From NCBI RefSeq assembly GCF_020181035.1, contig NZ_JAIQYY010000004.1, forward strand, positions 333,385-397,384: a DNA stretch of 64,000 nt, in the 5' to 3' direction. Position numbers and translations under genes: made by a program. Positions within the stretch are counted from its first letter, which is position 1, and the number at the start of each line of letters is the position of its first letter. The DNA is from Streptomyces sp. CoH27 (GTDB lineage Bacteria; Actinomycetota; Actinomycetes; Streptomycetales; Streptomycetaceae). The notes below the pieces were generated by a model. That model searched no databases. It saw only the letters and a list, made by a program, of their open reading frames with translations, and was not told where the DNA came from. Of the stretch, positions 42,308 to 50,901 are shown piece after piece.

Positions 42308-42392
42308 GCTCATCCCGCCCTGGTGGCCGCTGATCGTCTCGGGACAGCCAACCAGATGGGGCACCGTCAGGTGCAAGCGGTCGCGGGACACG

Positions 42393-43022
42393 TCACAGCA
42401 CGCCCCTCGGCCGGAACTGCACGCTGATGCGCGGTCCCGTGGCCCGCGCGCTCTTCGGTACGCAGTGCTCCCACGTGCGCTGGCAGGAGCCGCCCATCAC
42501 GATCAGGTCGCCGTGCCCGAGCGGGCGCCGCACGGTCGCACCGCCTCCGCCGGCGGGCCGCAGCAGCAGGTCCCGGGGTGCGCCGACGGAGAGGATCGCG
42601 ACCATCGTGTCCTCGCGGGCGCCCCGCCCGATCCGGTCCCCGTGCCAGGCCACGCTGTCCCGGCCGTCCCGGTAGAAGCACAGCCCGGCGGTGGCGAACG
42701 GTTCGCCCAGTTCCTCGGCATAGTGCCGGGACAGGGCCTCGCGCGCCTCGGCCAGTACCGGATGGGGGAGGGGGTCCTCGGCCGCGTAGAAGGCCAGCAG
42801 GCGCGGTACAGCCACCACGTTGTCGTACATCTTCCGGCGCTCGGCCCGCCACGGCACGTCCGCCGCCAGCCGCTCGAACAGGGCGTCGGCGCCGCTGAGC
42901 CAGCCCGGCAGCACATCGATCCAGGCACCGGCGGACAGTCCGGTCCGGCGCAGCCCGTCGAGCGGGCCGAGCCGCAGCTCGTCGGTCTGGTCGAACAGGG
43001 AGCCCTGGAGGTGCGTGGACAT
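42393..43022 (-). CDS. alkB: AlkB-type 2-oxoglutarate/Fe(II) dioxygenase
   Basis: 209 aa. Iron ligands H127-x-D129 (AWHGDRIG) and H186 (TWEHCVPK), with 2-oxoglutarate-binding Arg near the end (RISVQFRPR). MYDNVVAVPR is the nucleotide-recognition lid of bacterial AlkB homologues. It likely demethylates alkylated DNA or RNA bases by oxidation. It stands divergent from the TetR gene, the two starts being 135 bp apart around two palindromes. Confidence 0.9.
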   Translation of the reverse strand: MSTHLQGSLFDQTDELRLGPLDGLRRTGLSAGAWIDVLPGWLSGADALFERLAADVPWRAERRKMYDNVVAVPRLLAFYAAEDPLPHPVLAEAREALSRHYAEELGEPFATAGLCFYRDGRDSVAWHGDRIGRGAREDTMVAILSVGAPRDLLLRPAGGGGATVRRPLGHGDLIVMGGSCQRTWEHCVPKSARATGPRISVQFRPRGVL

Positions 43023-43096
43023 GAGCCCAGCGTACTCCTTAATCGAAAATGCGTTCCCATCTGCTCTTTTTGTGAGAAGAGGTCATCGCGCTCTTT

Positions 43097-43130
43097 CGAT
43101 ACATCGATGTATCGGATACATTCCCGTATC
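43097..43130. promoter_or_regulatory. Two adjacent palindromes upstream of the TetR/flavoprotein operon
   Basis: CGATACATCGATGTATCG (43097-43114) is a perfect 18-bp palindrome. Directly next, GATAC-N6-GTATC (43115-43130) is a second. Both sit 27-60 bp before the tetR start and 75 bp or more from alkB, so they are the likely operators for autoregulation by the TetR protein. Confidence 0.8.
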
Positions 43131-43157
43131 GAACGAGGGGCGGAGGAGCCGGTACCG

Positions 43158-43778
43158 ATGAACGACACACCCAAGCGCGTCACCCGGCGCCGGGTCGCCA
43201 CGCGCGCCCGGCTGCTCGACGCCGCGTTCGAGGTGTTCGCCGCCAAAGGCTTCGGGCGGGTCTCCATCGAGGAGATCTGCGAGGCGGCCGGCTACAGCCG
43301 CGGCGCCTTCTACTCGAACTTCGCCACCCTCGACGAGCTGTTCTTCGCGCTCTACCAGGAGCGCGCCGACCTCATCGCCGCCCAGGTCGCCGATGCCCTC
43401 GCCCAGGACGGACCCGACCTCGACGTGCCGGCCTCCGTGGACCGGGTCACCGAGGTGCTGCTGCTCGACGTGGACTGGCTGCTGGTCAAGACCGACTTCC
43501 TGGTGCACGCGGCCCGGGACCCGGCGGTCGCCCGGGCCCTCCTCGACCATCGCGCCCGGCTCCGCGAGGCCGTAGCCGACCGGCTCTTCCGGGCCCGTGG
43601 CCACACCGAACTGCCCGCCGTGCTCGGCGACGTGGACGGCGCCGCGCACGCCGTGGTCGCCGCGTACGACGGGGTCACCACCCAGCTGCTGCTCGACAAG
43701 GACGTCGAGGCCGCGCGGACCTGGCTGAAGCAGCTGCTCACCGCGCTGCTGACCGACGGCAGCCGCACCCCCGTATGA
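43158..43778 (+). CDS. TetR/AcrR family transcriptional regulator
   Basis: 206 aa. N-terminal HTH (TRARLLDAAFEVFAAKGFGRVSIEEICEAAGYSRGAFYSNF), then an all-helical ligand domain. GGAGGAG lies just before ATG 43158. It precedes the flavoprotein gene by 37 bp on the same strand and sits behind two palindromes, so it probably represses its own operon and is released by the substrate of that enzyme. It may also act on alkB, which diverges from the same region. Confidence 0.92.
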   Translation: MNDTPKRVTRRRVATRARLLDAAFEVFAAKGFGRVSIEEICEAAGYSRGAFYSNFATLDELFFALYQERADLIAAQVADALAQDGPDLDVPASVDRVTEVLLLDVDWLLVKTDFLVHAARDPAVARALLDHRARLREAVADRLFRARGHTELPAVLGDVDGAAHAVVAAYDGVTTQLLLDKDVEAARTWLKQLLTALLTDGSRTPV

Positions 43779-43815
43779 GCACCCTCCGAGCACCCTCAGG
43801 AAGGACACAGTCGCC

Positions 43816-45489
43816 ATGGACGCGGACGTCATCGTCGTCGGAGCGGGCCTCGCCGGCCTGGTCGCGGCGCACGAACTCACCAGCCGGGGCCGCCGGGTGG
43901 CCCTGGTCGACCAGGAGAACGCCGCCAACCTCGGCGGCCAGGCGTTCTGGTCCTTCGGCGGGCTCTTCCTCGTCGACTCCCCCGAGCAGCGCCGCCTCGG
44001 CATCAAGGACTCCTTCGACCTCGCCTGGAACGACTGGCAGGGCAGCGCGCGGTTCGACCGGCTGGACGACGAGGACGCCTGGGCGGTGCGCTGGGCCCGC
44101 GCCTACGTCGAGTTCGCGGCCGGCGAGAAGCGCTCCTGGCTCCAGGGCCACGGCATCGAGCTGCTGCCGACCGTCGGCTGGGCCGAACGCGGCGACCTGA
44201 GGGCGAACGGGCACGGCAACTCCGTCCCCCGCTTCCACATCGCCTGGGGCACCGGCACCGGCGTGGTCGAGCCCTTCGTCACGTACGCCCGCCAGGCCGC
44301 CCGGGACGGGCTGCTCACCTTCCACCACCGCCACCAGGTGGACGAGCTGGTCATCGAGGACGGCACGGCCCGCGGGGTGCGCGGCACGGTGCTCGCCGAG
44401 GACCGTTCGCCGCGCGGGGTGGCCTCCAGCCGCGACCGCGCCGGCGACTTCGAACTCACCGCCCAGGCGGTCGTCGTCACCACCGGCGGCATCGGCGCCA
44501 ACCACGACATCGTCCGCCGCCACTGGCCCGCGCGGCTCGGCACCCCGCCCACCGAAATGGTCACCGGCGTCCCCGCCTACGTCGACGGCCGCATGCTCGA
44601 CATCAGCGCCGGGGCGGGCGTCCGCCTGGTCAACCGGGACCGCATGTGGCACTACACCGAGGGTCTGCAGAACTGGGACCCGATCTGGCCCGGCCACGGC
44701 ATCCGCATCCTGCCCGGCCCGTCCTCCATCTGGCTGGACGCCCTCGGCCGCCGGCTGCCCGACCCCTGCCTGCCGGGCTACGACACCCTCAACACCCTCA
44801 AGCACCTGCGCACCACCGAGGACATCGCCGGGTACGACCACTCCTGGTTCATCCTCACCCGGAAGATCATCGAGAAGGAGTTCGCGCTCTCCGGCTCCGA
44901 GCAGAACCCCGACATCACCGCCAAGGACCGGGGCGCCGTGCTCAAGGACCGGCTGCTCGGCAAGGGCGCCCCCGGACCGGTGCAGGCCTTTCTCGACAAG
45001 GGCGCGGACTTCGTCACCGCCGGCACGCTGGAGCGGCTGGTCGAGAAGATGAACGGCCTCACCGAGAAGCCTCTTCTCGACGCGGCGGAGGTGCGCCGCC
45101 AGATCGAGGCCCGCGACCTGCAGATCGCCAACCCCTACAGCAAGGACTCCCAGGTCCAGGGCATCCGCAACGCCCGCCGCTACATCGGGGACCGGCTCGG
45201 CCGCGTCGCCACCCCGCACCGCATCCTCGACCCGGCCGCCGGCCCGCTCATCGGCGTCCGGCTGCACGTGCTGACCCGCAAGACGCTCGGCGGCATCCAG
45301 ACCGACCTCGACTCCCGCGCCCTGGCCGCCGACGGCACCCCGATCGAGGGGCTGTACGCGGCGGGCGAGGTGGCCGGCTTCGGCGGCGGCGGGGTGCACG
45401 GCTACAACGCGCTGGAGGGCACGTTCCTCGGCGGCTGTCTGTTCTCCGGCCGGGCCGCGGGCCGGCACGCGGCCCGGCAGACCGGCTGA
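43816..45489 (+). CDS. FAD-binding dehydrogenase (3-ketosteroid dehydrogenase / fumarate reductase flavoprotein family)
   Basis: 557 aa. FAD motif VVGAGLAGLVAAHEL at the N terminus; NLGGQAFWSFGGLFLVDSPEQRRLGIKDS is typical of the KstD-like FAD-binding dehydrogenase subgroup; the C terminus has the second FAD contact LYAAGEVAGFGGGGVHGYNALEGTFLGGCLFSGRAAG. It likely desaturates a cyclic or steroid-like ketone, but the substrate is not shown. Second gene of the TetR operon. Confidence 0.9.
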   Translation: MDADVIVVGAGLAGLVAAHELTSRGRRVALVDQENAANLGGQAFWSFGGLFLVDSPEQRRLGIKDSFDLAWNDWQGSARFDRLDDEDAWAVRWARAYVEFAAGEKRSWLQGHGIELLPTVGWAERGDLRANGHGNSVPRFHIAWGTGTGVVEPFVTYARQAARDGLLTFHHRHQVDELVIEDGTARGVRGTVLAEDRSPRGVASSRDRAGDFELTAQAVVVTTGGIGANHDIVRRHWPARLGTPPTEMVTGVPAYVDGRMLDISAGAGVRLVNRDRMWHYTEGLQNWDPIWPGHGIRILPGPSSIWLDALGRRLPDPCLPGYDTLNTLKHLRTTEDIAGYDHSWFILTRKIIEKEFALSGSEQNPDITAKDRGAVLKDRLLGKGAPGPVQAFLDKGADFVTAGTLERLVEKMNGLTEKPLLDAAEVRRQIEARDLQIANPYSKDSQVQGIRNARRYIGDRLGRVATPHRILDPAAGPLIGVRLHVLTRKTLGGIQTDLDSRALAADGTPIEGLYAAGEVAGFGGGGVHGYNALEGTFLGGCLFSGRAAGRHAARQTG

Positions 45490-45491
45490 CG

Positions 45492-45684
45492 TCAGCCCCT
45501 CAGCAGGTCCGGCACGACCTGCGCGTGGCTCTGCTCCGGCGTCCTGGACGCCGTCAGCAGGGCCACGCACCTGCGGCGGGCCGCCTCGCACAGGCCGTCG
45601 ACGAGCTCGGCGGCCTCGGGAGCGTCCGGCTCCGCCTCGTAGCGGCTGCGGAACTCCTCGTACCCGCTCGACCAGCACCCGCAG
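45492..45684 (-). pseudogene. Unidentified coding remnant
   Basis: The minus-strand frame ending at TGA 45492 encodes GYEEFRSRYEAEPDAPEAAELVDGLCEAARRRC..SHAQVVPDLLRG with very strong G/C at third positions, so it is real coding sequence. Upstream of ~45680 the frame becomes noise, while a neighbouring frame reads TTALRVLVERV, which could be its continuation before a frameshift. I do not recognise the family. The remaining 45685-45900 holds only the M1 gene upstream region, with GAGGAG at 45892. Confidence 0.4.
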
Positions 45685-45900
45685 AGCCGTCGTCGGGTGG
45701 GCTCGCCGTGGATCCGGCGCACACGTACGCTCGCTTCGGCCCCTCTCGGGTCGCGGACGGCGCCGTGAGCCTGACCCCGGTGCGCTCGGCCGCCGGCCGC
45801 GACGCGGCGTAACGTGACCTGAAGGAGCGGATCACCAGGACCGGGCCGCGCCCTACGCTGGGCGGCCAGACGATCACCGGCCACTCCCCGAGGAGCGCAT

Positions 45901-47328
45901 GTGACGCCATTCCGCAGACAGCCCGCCCGGCGCCGTACCACTGCCTCGCGCCGCCGCGCGGTCCTCGCCTCCGTCCCCGTCGTCCTCGCGGCCCTCACCG
46001 GCACCACCGGGCCCACGGCACCCGGCACTGCCGGCGCGCCCGGCGCGGGCGACCCCTACTTCCCGCTCAGCGGCAACGGCGGCTACCACGTCCGGCACTA
46101 CGACCTGACGCTGCGCTACGACACCACGACCCGGCACCTCGACGGCACAGCGGTCCTCAGCGCCCGCGCCACCCAGCGGCTGAGCCGCTTCGACCTCGAC
46201 CTCGCGGGCCTGACCGTCACCGGCGTCACCGTCGACCGCACCCCGGCCACGTTCCGCCGCGACGGCCAGGAACTCGTCGTCACCCCGCCCCGCACCCTGC
46301 CCGCCGGAGGCGCGTTCCAGGTCGCCGTCACCTACCAGGGCACGCCGGCGCCGGTCACCGACCCCGACGGCTCCCAGGACGGCTGGATCCCCACCGACGA
46401 CGGCGCGTTCGTGGCGGGCGAGCCGCAAGGCGCGATGAGCTGGTTCCCGGCCGACGCACACCCCAGGGACAAGTCGTCGTACGACTTCACGCTCACCGTC
46501 CCGCAGGGGCGCACGGCCGTCGCCAACGGCGAACTGCTCTCCGAGCACACCGCGCACGGGCAGACGACGTTCCACTGGCGCGAGACCCGCCCGATGGCCG
46601 CCTATCTGGCCACCGCGACCATCGGCACCTTCAAGGTCGAGCGCTCCACCACCCCCGACGGCATCCAGATCTACAACGCCGTCGACCCGCGTGAGGCGTC
46701 CGCCGCCGCGCCGGTGCTGAAGCAGCTGCCGGCCGTCCTCGCCTGGGAGAGCAAGCTGTTCGGGCCGTACCCGTATCGCTCCGCCGGGGCGATCGTCGAC
46801 CACGCCCCGGACATCGGCTACGCGCTGGAGACCCAGACCCGGCCGGTGTACGACTCCGCGCCCGACCTGACCACCCTCGTCCACGAGAGCGCTCACCAGT
46901 GGTTCGGCGACTCCGTCTCGCTGACGTCCTGGAAGGACGTCTGGCTCAACGAGGGCTTCGCCACCTACGCCGAGTGGCTGTACAGCGAACAGCACGGCGG
47001 CGACAGCACCCAGAAGACCTTCGACGCCCTCTACGCCTCCCCGGCGAGCGACGCGCTGTGGGCCTACCCGCCGGCCGATCCGGGCAGCGGCAAGAACATC
47101 TTCGGCACGCCCGTCTACTCGCGCGGCGCCATGGCCCTGCACGAACTGCGCAGGGCGGTCGGGGACCGGGACTTCTTCAGGATCCTGCGCGCCTGGGCGA
47201 CCGGCCACCGCGACGGCCACGGTACGACCGCACAGTTCACGGACCTGGCCGAGCGGCTGTCCGGAAAGCGGCTGGACGGGCTGTTCCACACCTGGCTGTT
47301 CACCAAAGGCAAGCCGAACAAGGCCTGA
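45901..47328 (+). CDS. M1 family metallopeptidase, short secreted form
   Basis: 475 aa. A twin-Arg-like signal (ASRRRAVLASVPVVLAAL) is followed by the N-terminal beta saddle and catalytic domain. Zinc site HESAH (H328, H332) with E351 in LNEGFATYAEW, 18 residues later. The usual GxMEN exopeptidase loop is replaced by GEPQGAMSWFPA and APDIGYALETQT. The protein lacks the large C-terminal helical domain of PepN (~850 aa), as in other Streptomyces secreted short M1 enzymes. Start GTG 45901 follows GAGGAG. Confidence 0.92.
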   Translation: MTPFRRQPARRRTTASRRRAVLASVPVVLAALTGTTGPTAPGTAGAPGAGDPYFPLSGNGGYHVRHYDLTLRYDTTTRHLDGTAVLSARATQRLSRFDLDLAGLTVTGVTVDRTPATFRRDGQELVVTPPRTLPAGGAFQVAVTYQGTPAPVTDPDGSQDGWIPTDDGAFVAGEPQGAMSWFPADAHPRDKSSYDFTLTVPQGRTAVANGELLSEHTAHGQTTFHWRETRPMAAYLATATIGTFKVERSTTPDGIQIYNAVDPREASAAAPVLKQLPAVLAWESKLFGPYPYRSAGAIVDHAPDIGYALETQTRPVYDSAPDLTTLVHESAHQWFGDSVSLTSWKDVWLNEGFATYAEWLYSEQHGGDSTQKTFDALYASPASDALWAYPPADPGSGKNIFGTPVYSRGAMALHELRRAVGDRDFFRILRAWATGHRDGHGTTAQFTDLAERLSGKRLDGLFHTWLFTKGKPNKA

Positions 47329-47370
47329 ATCCTCACCGGTTCCAAACAAGTGTCGGCCAAGGTCGGCGCC

Positions 47371-47460
47371 ATGATCCAGCGCAGAACCGCCGTCGCGTTC
47401 CCCGCCTCCCCGCTGCTGTCCACCGGCTGCGGCGGCGGAGCCGACCGGCGGGCCGCCTAG
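47371..47460 (+). CDS. 29-aa mini-ORF with lipoprotein-signal-like sequence
   Basis: MIQRRTAVAFPASPLLSTGCGG then five polar residues and TAG. The Arg-rich start, hydrophobic core and LLSTGC resemble a lipoprotein signal, after which the ORF stops. It ends 11 bp before the response regulator GTG. It could be a truncated lipoprotein gene, a translated leader for the two-component operon, or chance. No ribosome-binding site of note was seen. Confidence 0.35.
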   Translation: MIQRRTAVAFPASPLLSTGCGGGADRRAA

Positions 47461-47471
47461 GATCCGCACTC

Positions 47472-48176
47472 GTGTGCGCACATGTGCTGGTCGCCGAGGA
47501 CGACGAGAAACAGGCCGAGCTGATCCGCCGCACCCTGCTGGCCGAGGGACACACCGCGACGGTGGTGCACGACGGCGCCGCCGCGCTGGACGCCGCCCGC
47601 CGGCTGCGCCCCGACCTCGTCGTCCTGGACCTGATGCTCCCGGTCGTCGACGGCTTCGGCGTGTGCCGGATGCTGCGCGGCGGCGAGGACCCGGAGATCC
47701 CGGTCGTCATGCTCACCGCCCGCTCCGCCGAGGACGACGTGCTGCTCGGCCTCGAACTGGGCGCCGACGACTACATGACCAAGCCGTACAGCCCGCGCGA
47801 GCTGATGGCCCGCATCCGCACGGTGCTCCGGCGCAGCGGACGCGGCACCGGAGCCCGGGACGGCGACCTCGTCGTCCGGGCCGCCGGGATCAGCGTCGAC
47901 CCCGAGCGGCACGAGGTGCGCTGCGACGGTGTGCCGGTGGAGTGCACGCCCGCCGAGTTCCAGATCCTGCTGGCCATGGCGGGCGAGCCGGAGCGGGTGT
48001 TCACCCGGCGGCAACTGCTGCACTGCACCCGCGGCTTCGACCGGGCCTCCACCGAACGGGCCGTCGACGTCCACATCATGAACCTCCGCCGCAAGATCGA
48101 GCCCGACCCCCGCCATCCGGTCCGCCTGCTGACGGTCTTCGGCGTCGGCTACAAGCTGACCGGCACACGGCCGTGA
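47472..48176 (+). CDS. OmpR/PhoB-family response regulator
   Basis: 234 aa. REC domain with acidic pocket AEDD (9-11), phosphoacceptor D53 (VVLDLMLPVVDG) and conserved T and K (MLTARS, TKPYSPREL). The C-terminal winged helix includes CTPAEFQILLAMAGEPERVFTRRQLLH and VDVHIMNLRRKIEPDP. GTG 47472 gives the family N terminus VCAHVLVAEDDE. Its TGA overlaps the kinase GTG by 4 bp (GTGA), so the pair is translationally coupled. Confidence 0.93.
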   Translation: MCAHVLVAEDDEKQAELIRRTLLAEGHTATVVHDGAAALDAARRLRPDLVVLDLMLPVVDGFGVCRMLRGGEDPEIPVVMLTARSAEDDVLLGLELGADDYMTKPYSPRELMARIRTVLRRSGRGTGARDGDLVVRAAGISVDPERHEVRCDGVPVECTPAEFQILLAMAGEPERVFTRRQLLHCTRGFDRASTERAVDVHIMNLRRKIEPDPRHPVRLLTVFGVGYKLTGTRP

Positions 48177-50236
48177 AACACCGGGAGCCGGGGGCGGGGC
48201 AGGGGACGCCGGTGACGCGTGGGCTGTCCCGGCCGGGGCGGGAAGCGGGCGTGAAGCGTCGGATCCCGCTCCGCAAACGGCTGCTCGTCCGGCTGCTGTT
48301 CGTCTCCGCCCTGATCGCCGTCTGCTCGGTGGCCGCCACCGCCTGGCTGGCGGTCACGACGACGACCAGCGCCCTGAAGGAGGAGCAGGGCCAGGATCTT
48401 GCGGCCGACAACAGCATCCTGGCCCAGCTCAGCGGGTACGCCGCCACCCACGCCGACTGGTCCGGGGTCCGGCGCACCGTGCGGGAGCTGGCCGTGAAGA
48501 CCGGCCGCCGGATCGCGCTCACCACCGCCGACCGCACCCCGGTCGCCGACTCCGCGCCCCGTGGCACCCCGCTGCCACCCCGGCCTGCCGCCACCGTCGA
48601 CCCGCTGCGCACCGACACCTACAGCGAGACTGGTGCCCAGCTCAGCGGCATCGACCCACGCGTGGTCGGCCCTTACCGGCTCCCGGCGGCGGAACAGGCG
48701 AAGCTGGACGCGCTGGCCGCCGCGCGCAAGCGGTGCTACGAGCGCTTCGGTCTCCAGGCCACCGTGGTCCGCACGGCGAGCGGGCGGCCCGTCGTCTCCG
48801 GCTCGGACGGCACCGACCCCGCCGGCTACGGCGTCACGGCGTGCGAGGACGGACAGCTGAACACGCCCACCCCGACCGAGCACAGGGCCCTGGACGCGCT
48901 CACGGACCTCGCCCGCCCCTGTCTGAAACAGGCCGGGCTGGACCTCGAAGGCCCGCTGTTCCTCACCTACGACCCCAGCGGCAAGGACCCCTTCGGCGGC
49001 GGCTACCTCGTCGCCAAGTACGCCAAGGCGGGCAAGGCGGCGACGGCACGCGCGGCCCAGCGGTGCGTCCTGACCGCCCGGCGCACCCAACTGGAGCCCT
49101 ACGTCGCCCCGGTGGCGGACCTGTTCCTCGGCATCGGTGACCAGAGCCCGTCCCGCTTCGACATGTCGACGGCCAACAAGGCCAAGGTGATCGGCGCGGC
49201 CGGACTCGTCCTCGCCGTCACCGTCGCCGTGACCGCCGTCGTCGCGATCCGGCTGGTACGGCCCCTGCGCGCGCTGACCGAGGCCGCGGGAGCACCGCCC
49301 GAGCTGCACATACGGGTGCCGGTGACCACCCGGGACGAGACCGGCATCCTCGCGGAGGCCTTCAACGACCTGACCGAGCGCCGCGCACGTCTGGAGGCCC
49401 AGCGCAGGGCGATGGTCAGCGACATCGCCCACGAACTGCGCAGCCCGCTCACCAACATCCGCGGCTGGCTGGAGGTCGTCCGGGACGGAGTCGTGGAACC
49501 CGAACCGGCTCTGCTGGACTCCCTGCACGAGGAGGCGCTCGTCCTCCAGCGGATCATCGACGACCTCCAGGACCTCGCCGCGGCCGACGCCGGCACCCTG
49601 CGGCTGCGCCGCGAACCGCTGCGCGCCGCCGACCTGTTCGACCAGGTGGCCGCCGCCCACCGCGTCGCCGCCGACGCCGCCGGGGTCGCCCTGCGCACTG
49701 CCGCCGATCCCGCGGCCTGGCTGGACGCCGACCCGGTGCGGATGCGGCAGGCGCTCGGCAACCTGGTCTCCAACGCGCTGCGGCACACCCCGGCCGACGG
49801 AGCGGTCACGCTGGCCGCCTGCCGTGACGGCACCGATGTCGTGGTCACCGTCACCGACACCGGGGCGGGCATCGCGGCCGAGGATCTGCCGCATGTCTTC
49901 GAGCGGTTCTGGCGTGCCGAGAAGTCCCGCAGCCGCCGCACCGGCGGCAGCGGGCTGGGCCTTCCCATCGTGCGCCATCTGGTCGCCGCCCACGGCGGCA
50001 TCGTGACGGCCGCGAGCGAGCCGGGCGGGGGCGCGGCCTTCACCCTGCGACTGCCCGGCACCGAACCGCCCGGCGACGACCCGATCGGCACCGGCCTGCC
50101 TGGCACCGGCCTGCCTGGCAGCGGCCTGCCTGGCGACGACCCGATCGGCACCGACCTGCCCGGCACCGACCTGCCCGGCACCGGCCTGCCTGGCGACGAC
50201 CCGTCCGGCGGCACCCCGGTCGGCGCCCAGCCCTGA
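48173..50236 (+). CDS. Sensor histidine kinase (HAMP, HisKA, HATPase) with repetitive Gly-Leu-Pro tail
   Basis: 687 aa. TM1 (~36-57, LLFVSALIAVCSVAATAWLAV), a long extracytoplasmic domain with several Cys, TM2 (~343-361), HAMP, HisKA with H420 (SDIAHELRSPLTNIRGW), and HATPase with N box GNLVSNALRH, G1 DTGAGI and G2 GGSGLGLPIV. After residue ~630 comes a low-complexity tail of GTGLP/GTDLP units. An internal GTG at 48251 (VKRRIPLRK) with GGAAG is an alternative start; coupling favours 48173. Partner is the upstream OmpR regulator. Confidence 0.92.
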   Translation: MKHREPGAGQGTPVTRGLSRPGREAGVKRRIPLRKRLLVRLLFVSALIAVCSVAATAWLAVTTTTSALKEEQGQDLAADNSILAQLSGYAATHADWSGVRRTVRELAVKTGRRIALTTADRTPVADSAPRGTPLPPRPAATVDPLRTDTYSETGAQLSGIDPRVVGPYRLPAAEQAKLDALAAARKRCYERFGLQATVVRTASGRPVVSGSDGTDPAGYGVTACEDGQLNTPTPTEHRALDALTDLARPCLKQAGLDLEGPLFLTYDPSGKDPFGGGYLVAKYAKAGKAATARAAQRCVLTARRTQLEPYVAPVADLFLGIGDQSPSRFDMSTANKAKVIGAAGLVLAVTVAVTAVVAIRLVRPLRALTEAAGAPPELHIRVPVTTRDETGILAEAFNDLTERRARLEAQRRAMVSDIAHELRSPLTNIRGWLEVVRDGVVEPEPALLDSLHEEALVLQRIIDDLQDLAAADAGTLRLRREPLRAADLFDQVAAAHRVAADAAGVALRTAADPAAWLDADPVRMRQALGNLVSNALRHTPADGAVTLAACRDGTDVVVTVTDTGAGIAAEDLPHVFERFWRAEKSRSRRTGGSGLGLPIVRHLVAAHGGIVTAASEPGGGAAFTLRLPGTEPPGDDPIGTGLPGTGLPGSGLPGDDPIGTDLPGTDLPGTGLPGDDPSGGTPVGAQP
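50062..50211 (+). repeat. 15-bp tandem repeats encoding G-T-G-L-P units at kinase C terminus
   Basis: The unit GGCACCGGCCTGCCT and variants repeat around three GACGACCCG (DDP) blocks, giving GDDPIG(TGLPG)n patterns. Copy variation suggests slippage-driven growth. The repeats lie past the ATPase domain, so length changes should not abolish kinase activity. Confidence 0.9.
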
Positions 50237-50253
50237 CGGCCGCGGGTGCGCGG

Positions 50254-50505
50254 TCAGCGCAGACGTGGCCGGGAAGGGGTCCGGCGCCGCAGCGCCCGGC
50301 GCTCCGTCTCGGTCGTACCGCCCCAGATGCCCGTGCCCTGACCCGTCGCCAGCGCCCAGTCCAGGCACGGCTCCCGGGCGGGGCAGAGCCCGCACACCGC
50401 CTTGGCCCGCTCGGTCTGCACCAGCGCGGGACCGGTGGTGCCGACGGGGAAGAACAGGTCGGGGTCCACGTGACGGCAGACGGCGTGGTCGCGCCAGTTG
50501 TCCAT
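50254..50505 (-). CDS. WhiB-like iron-sulfur transcription factor
   Basis: 83 aa with four conserved Cys (C10, C38, C41, C47; C-x2-C-x5-C after the first) that hold a [4Fe-4S] cluster, the turn motif GIWGGTTETER, and a basic tail (RRALRRRTPSRPRLR) that contacts DNA. It is not obviously WhiB, WhiD or WblA. Wbl proteins work by binding sigma HrdB-type region 4. It is convergent with the kinase gene and has a 396-bp 5' region. Confidence 0.93.
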   Translation of the reverse strand: MDNWRDHAVCRHVDPDLFFPVGTTGPALVQTERAKAVCGLCPAREPCLDWALATGQGTGIWGGTTETERRALRRRTPSRPRLR

Positions 50506-50901
50506 CGAAGTCTCCTGGATCGTCTCCTGGATGGGATCGAAGTCGTCCGTGCCGGTCGAAAGCTGTTCTGAGGATTCGGCTGACCGCTCGACGCGATGTG
50601 AAACAGCGCAATCGGCGGGAATCGCGCGACGGCCGCGATCCGGACACGGGCGCGGCTACGGGCCCGCGAGGGCGCCGTACGCGCTCAACAGGTCGGCCAA
50701 CGGGGCGAACGGGCCCTGGGGGGAAGCCCGGTGACCGGGCCTGGGCCGAGGGACACCCGTGCCCGACCGGGCACCGGGAGCGCGGAGTCGGGGGCGACGG
50801 GCGGGTGGGCCGCCGTCCACCGCGCCACCGTCCGGACACCGTACTGCGCCGGCGGCCGTCCGGGCACCGGTCGGACGGCACGATTCCGGTGTCCGGACGC
50901 G
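50506..50901. promoter_or_regulatory. Long upstream region of the WhiB-like gene
   Basis: 396 bp without a convincing gene, between the start of the WhiB-like gene and the stop of lysG, both on the minus strand. Close to the start codon TCTCCTGGATCG is followed by TCTCCTGGATGG (about 50509-50532), a near-perfect direct repeat that covers the ribosome-binding region (CCAGGAGA on the coding strand, twice). The rest shows no clear structure. Confidence 0.5.

Noticed and set aside
50062..50211. Possible CRISPR-like array
   Set aside because: Repeats are 15 bp, in frame, without unique spacers; they are protein-coding tandem repeats.
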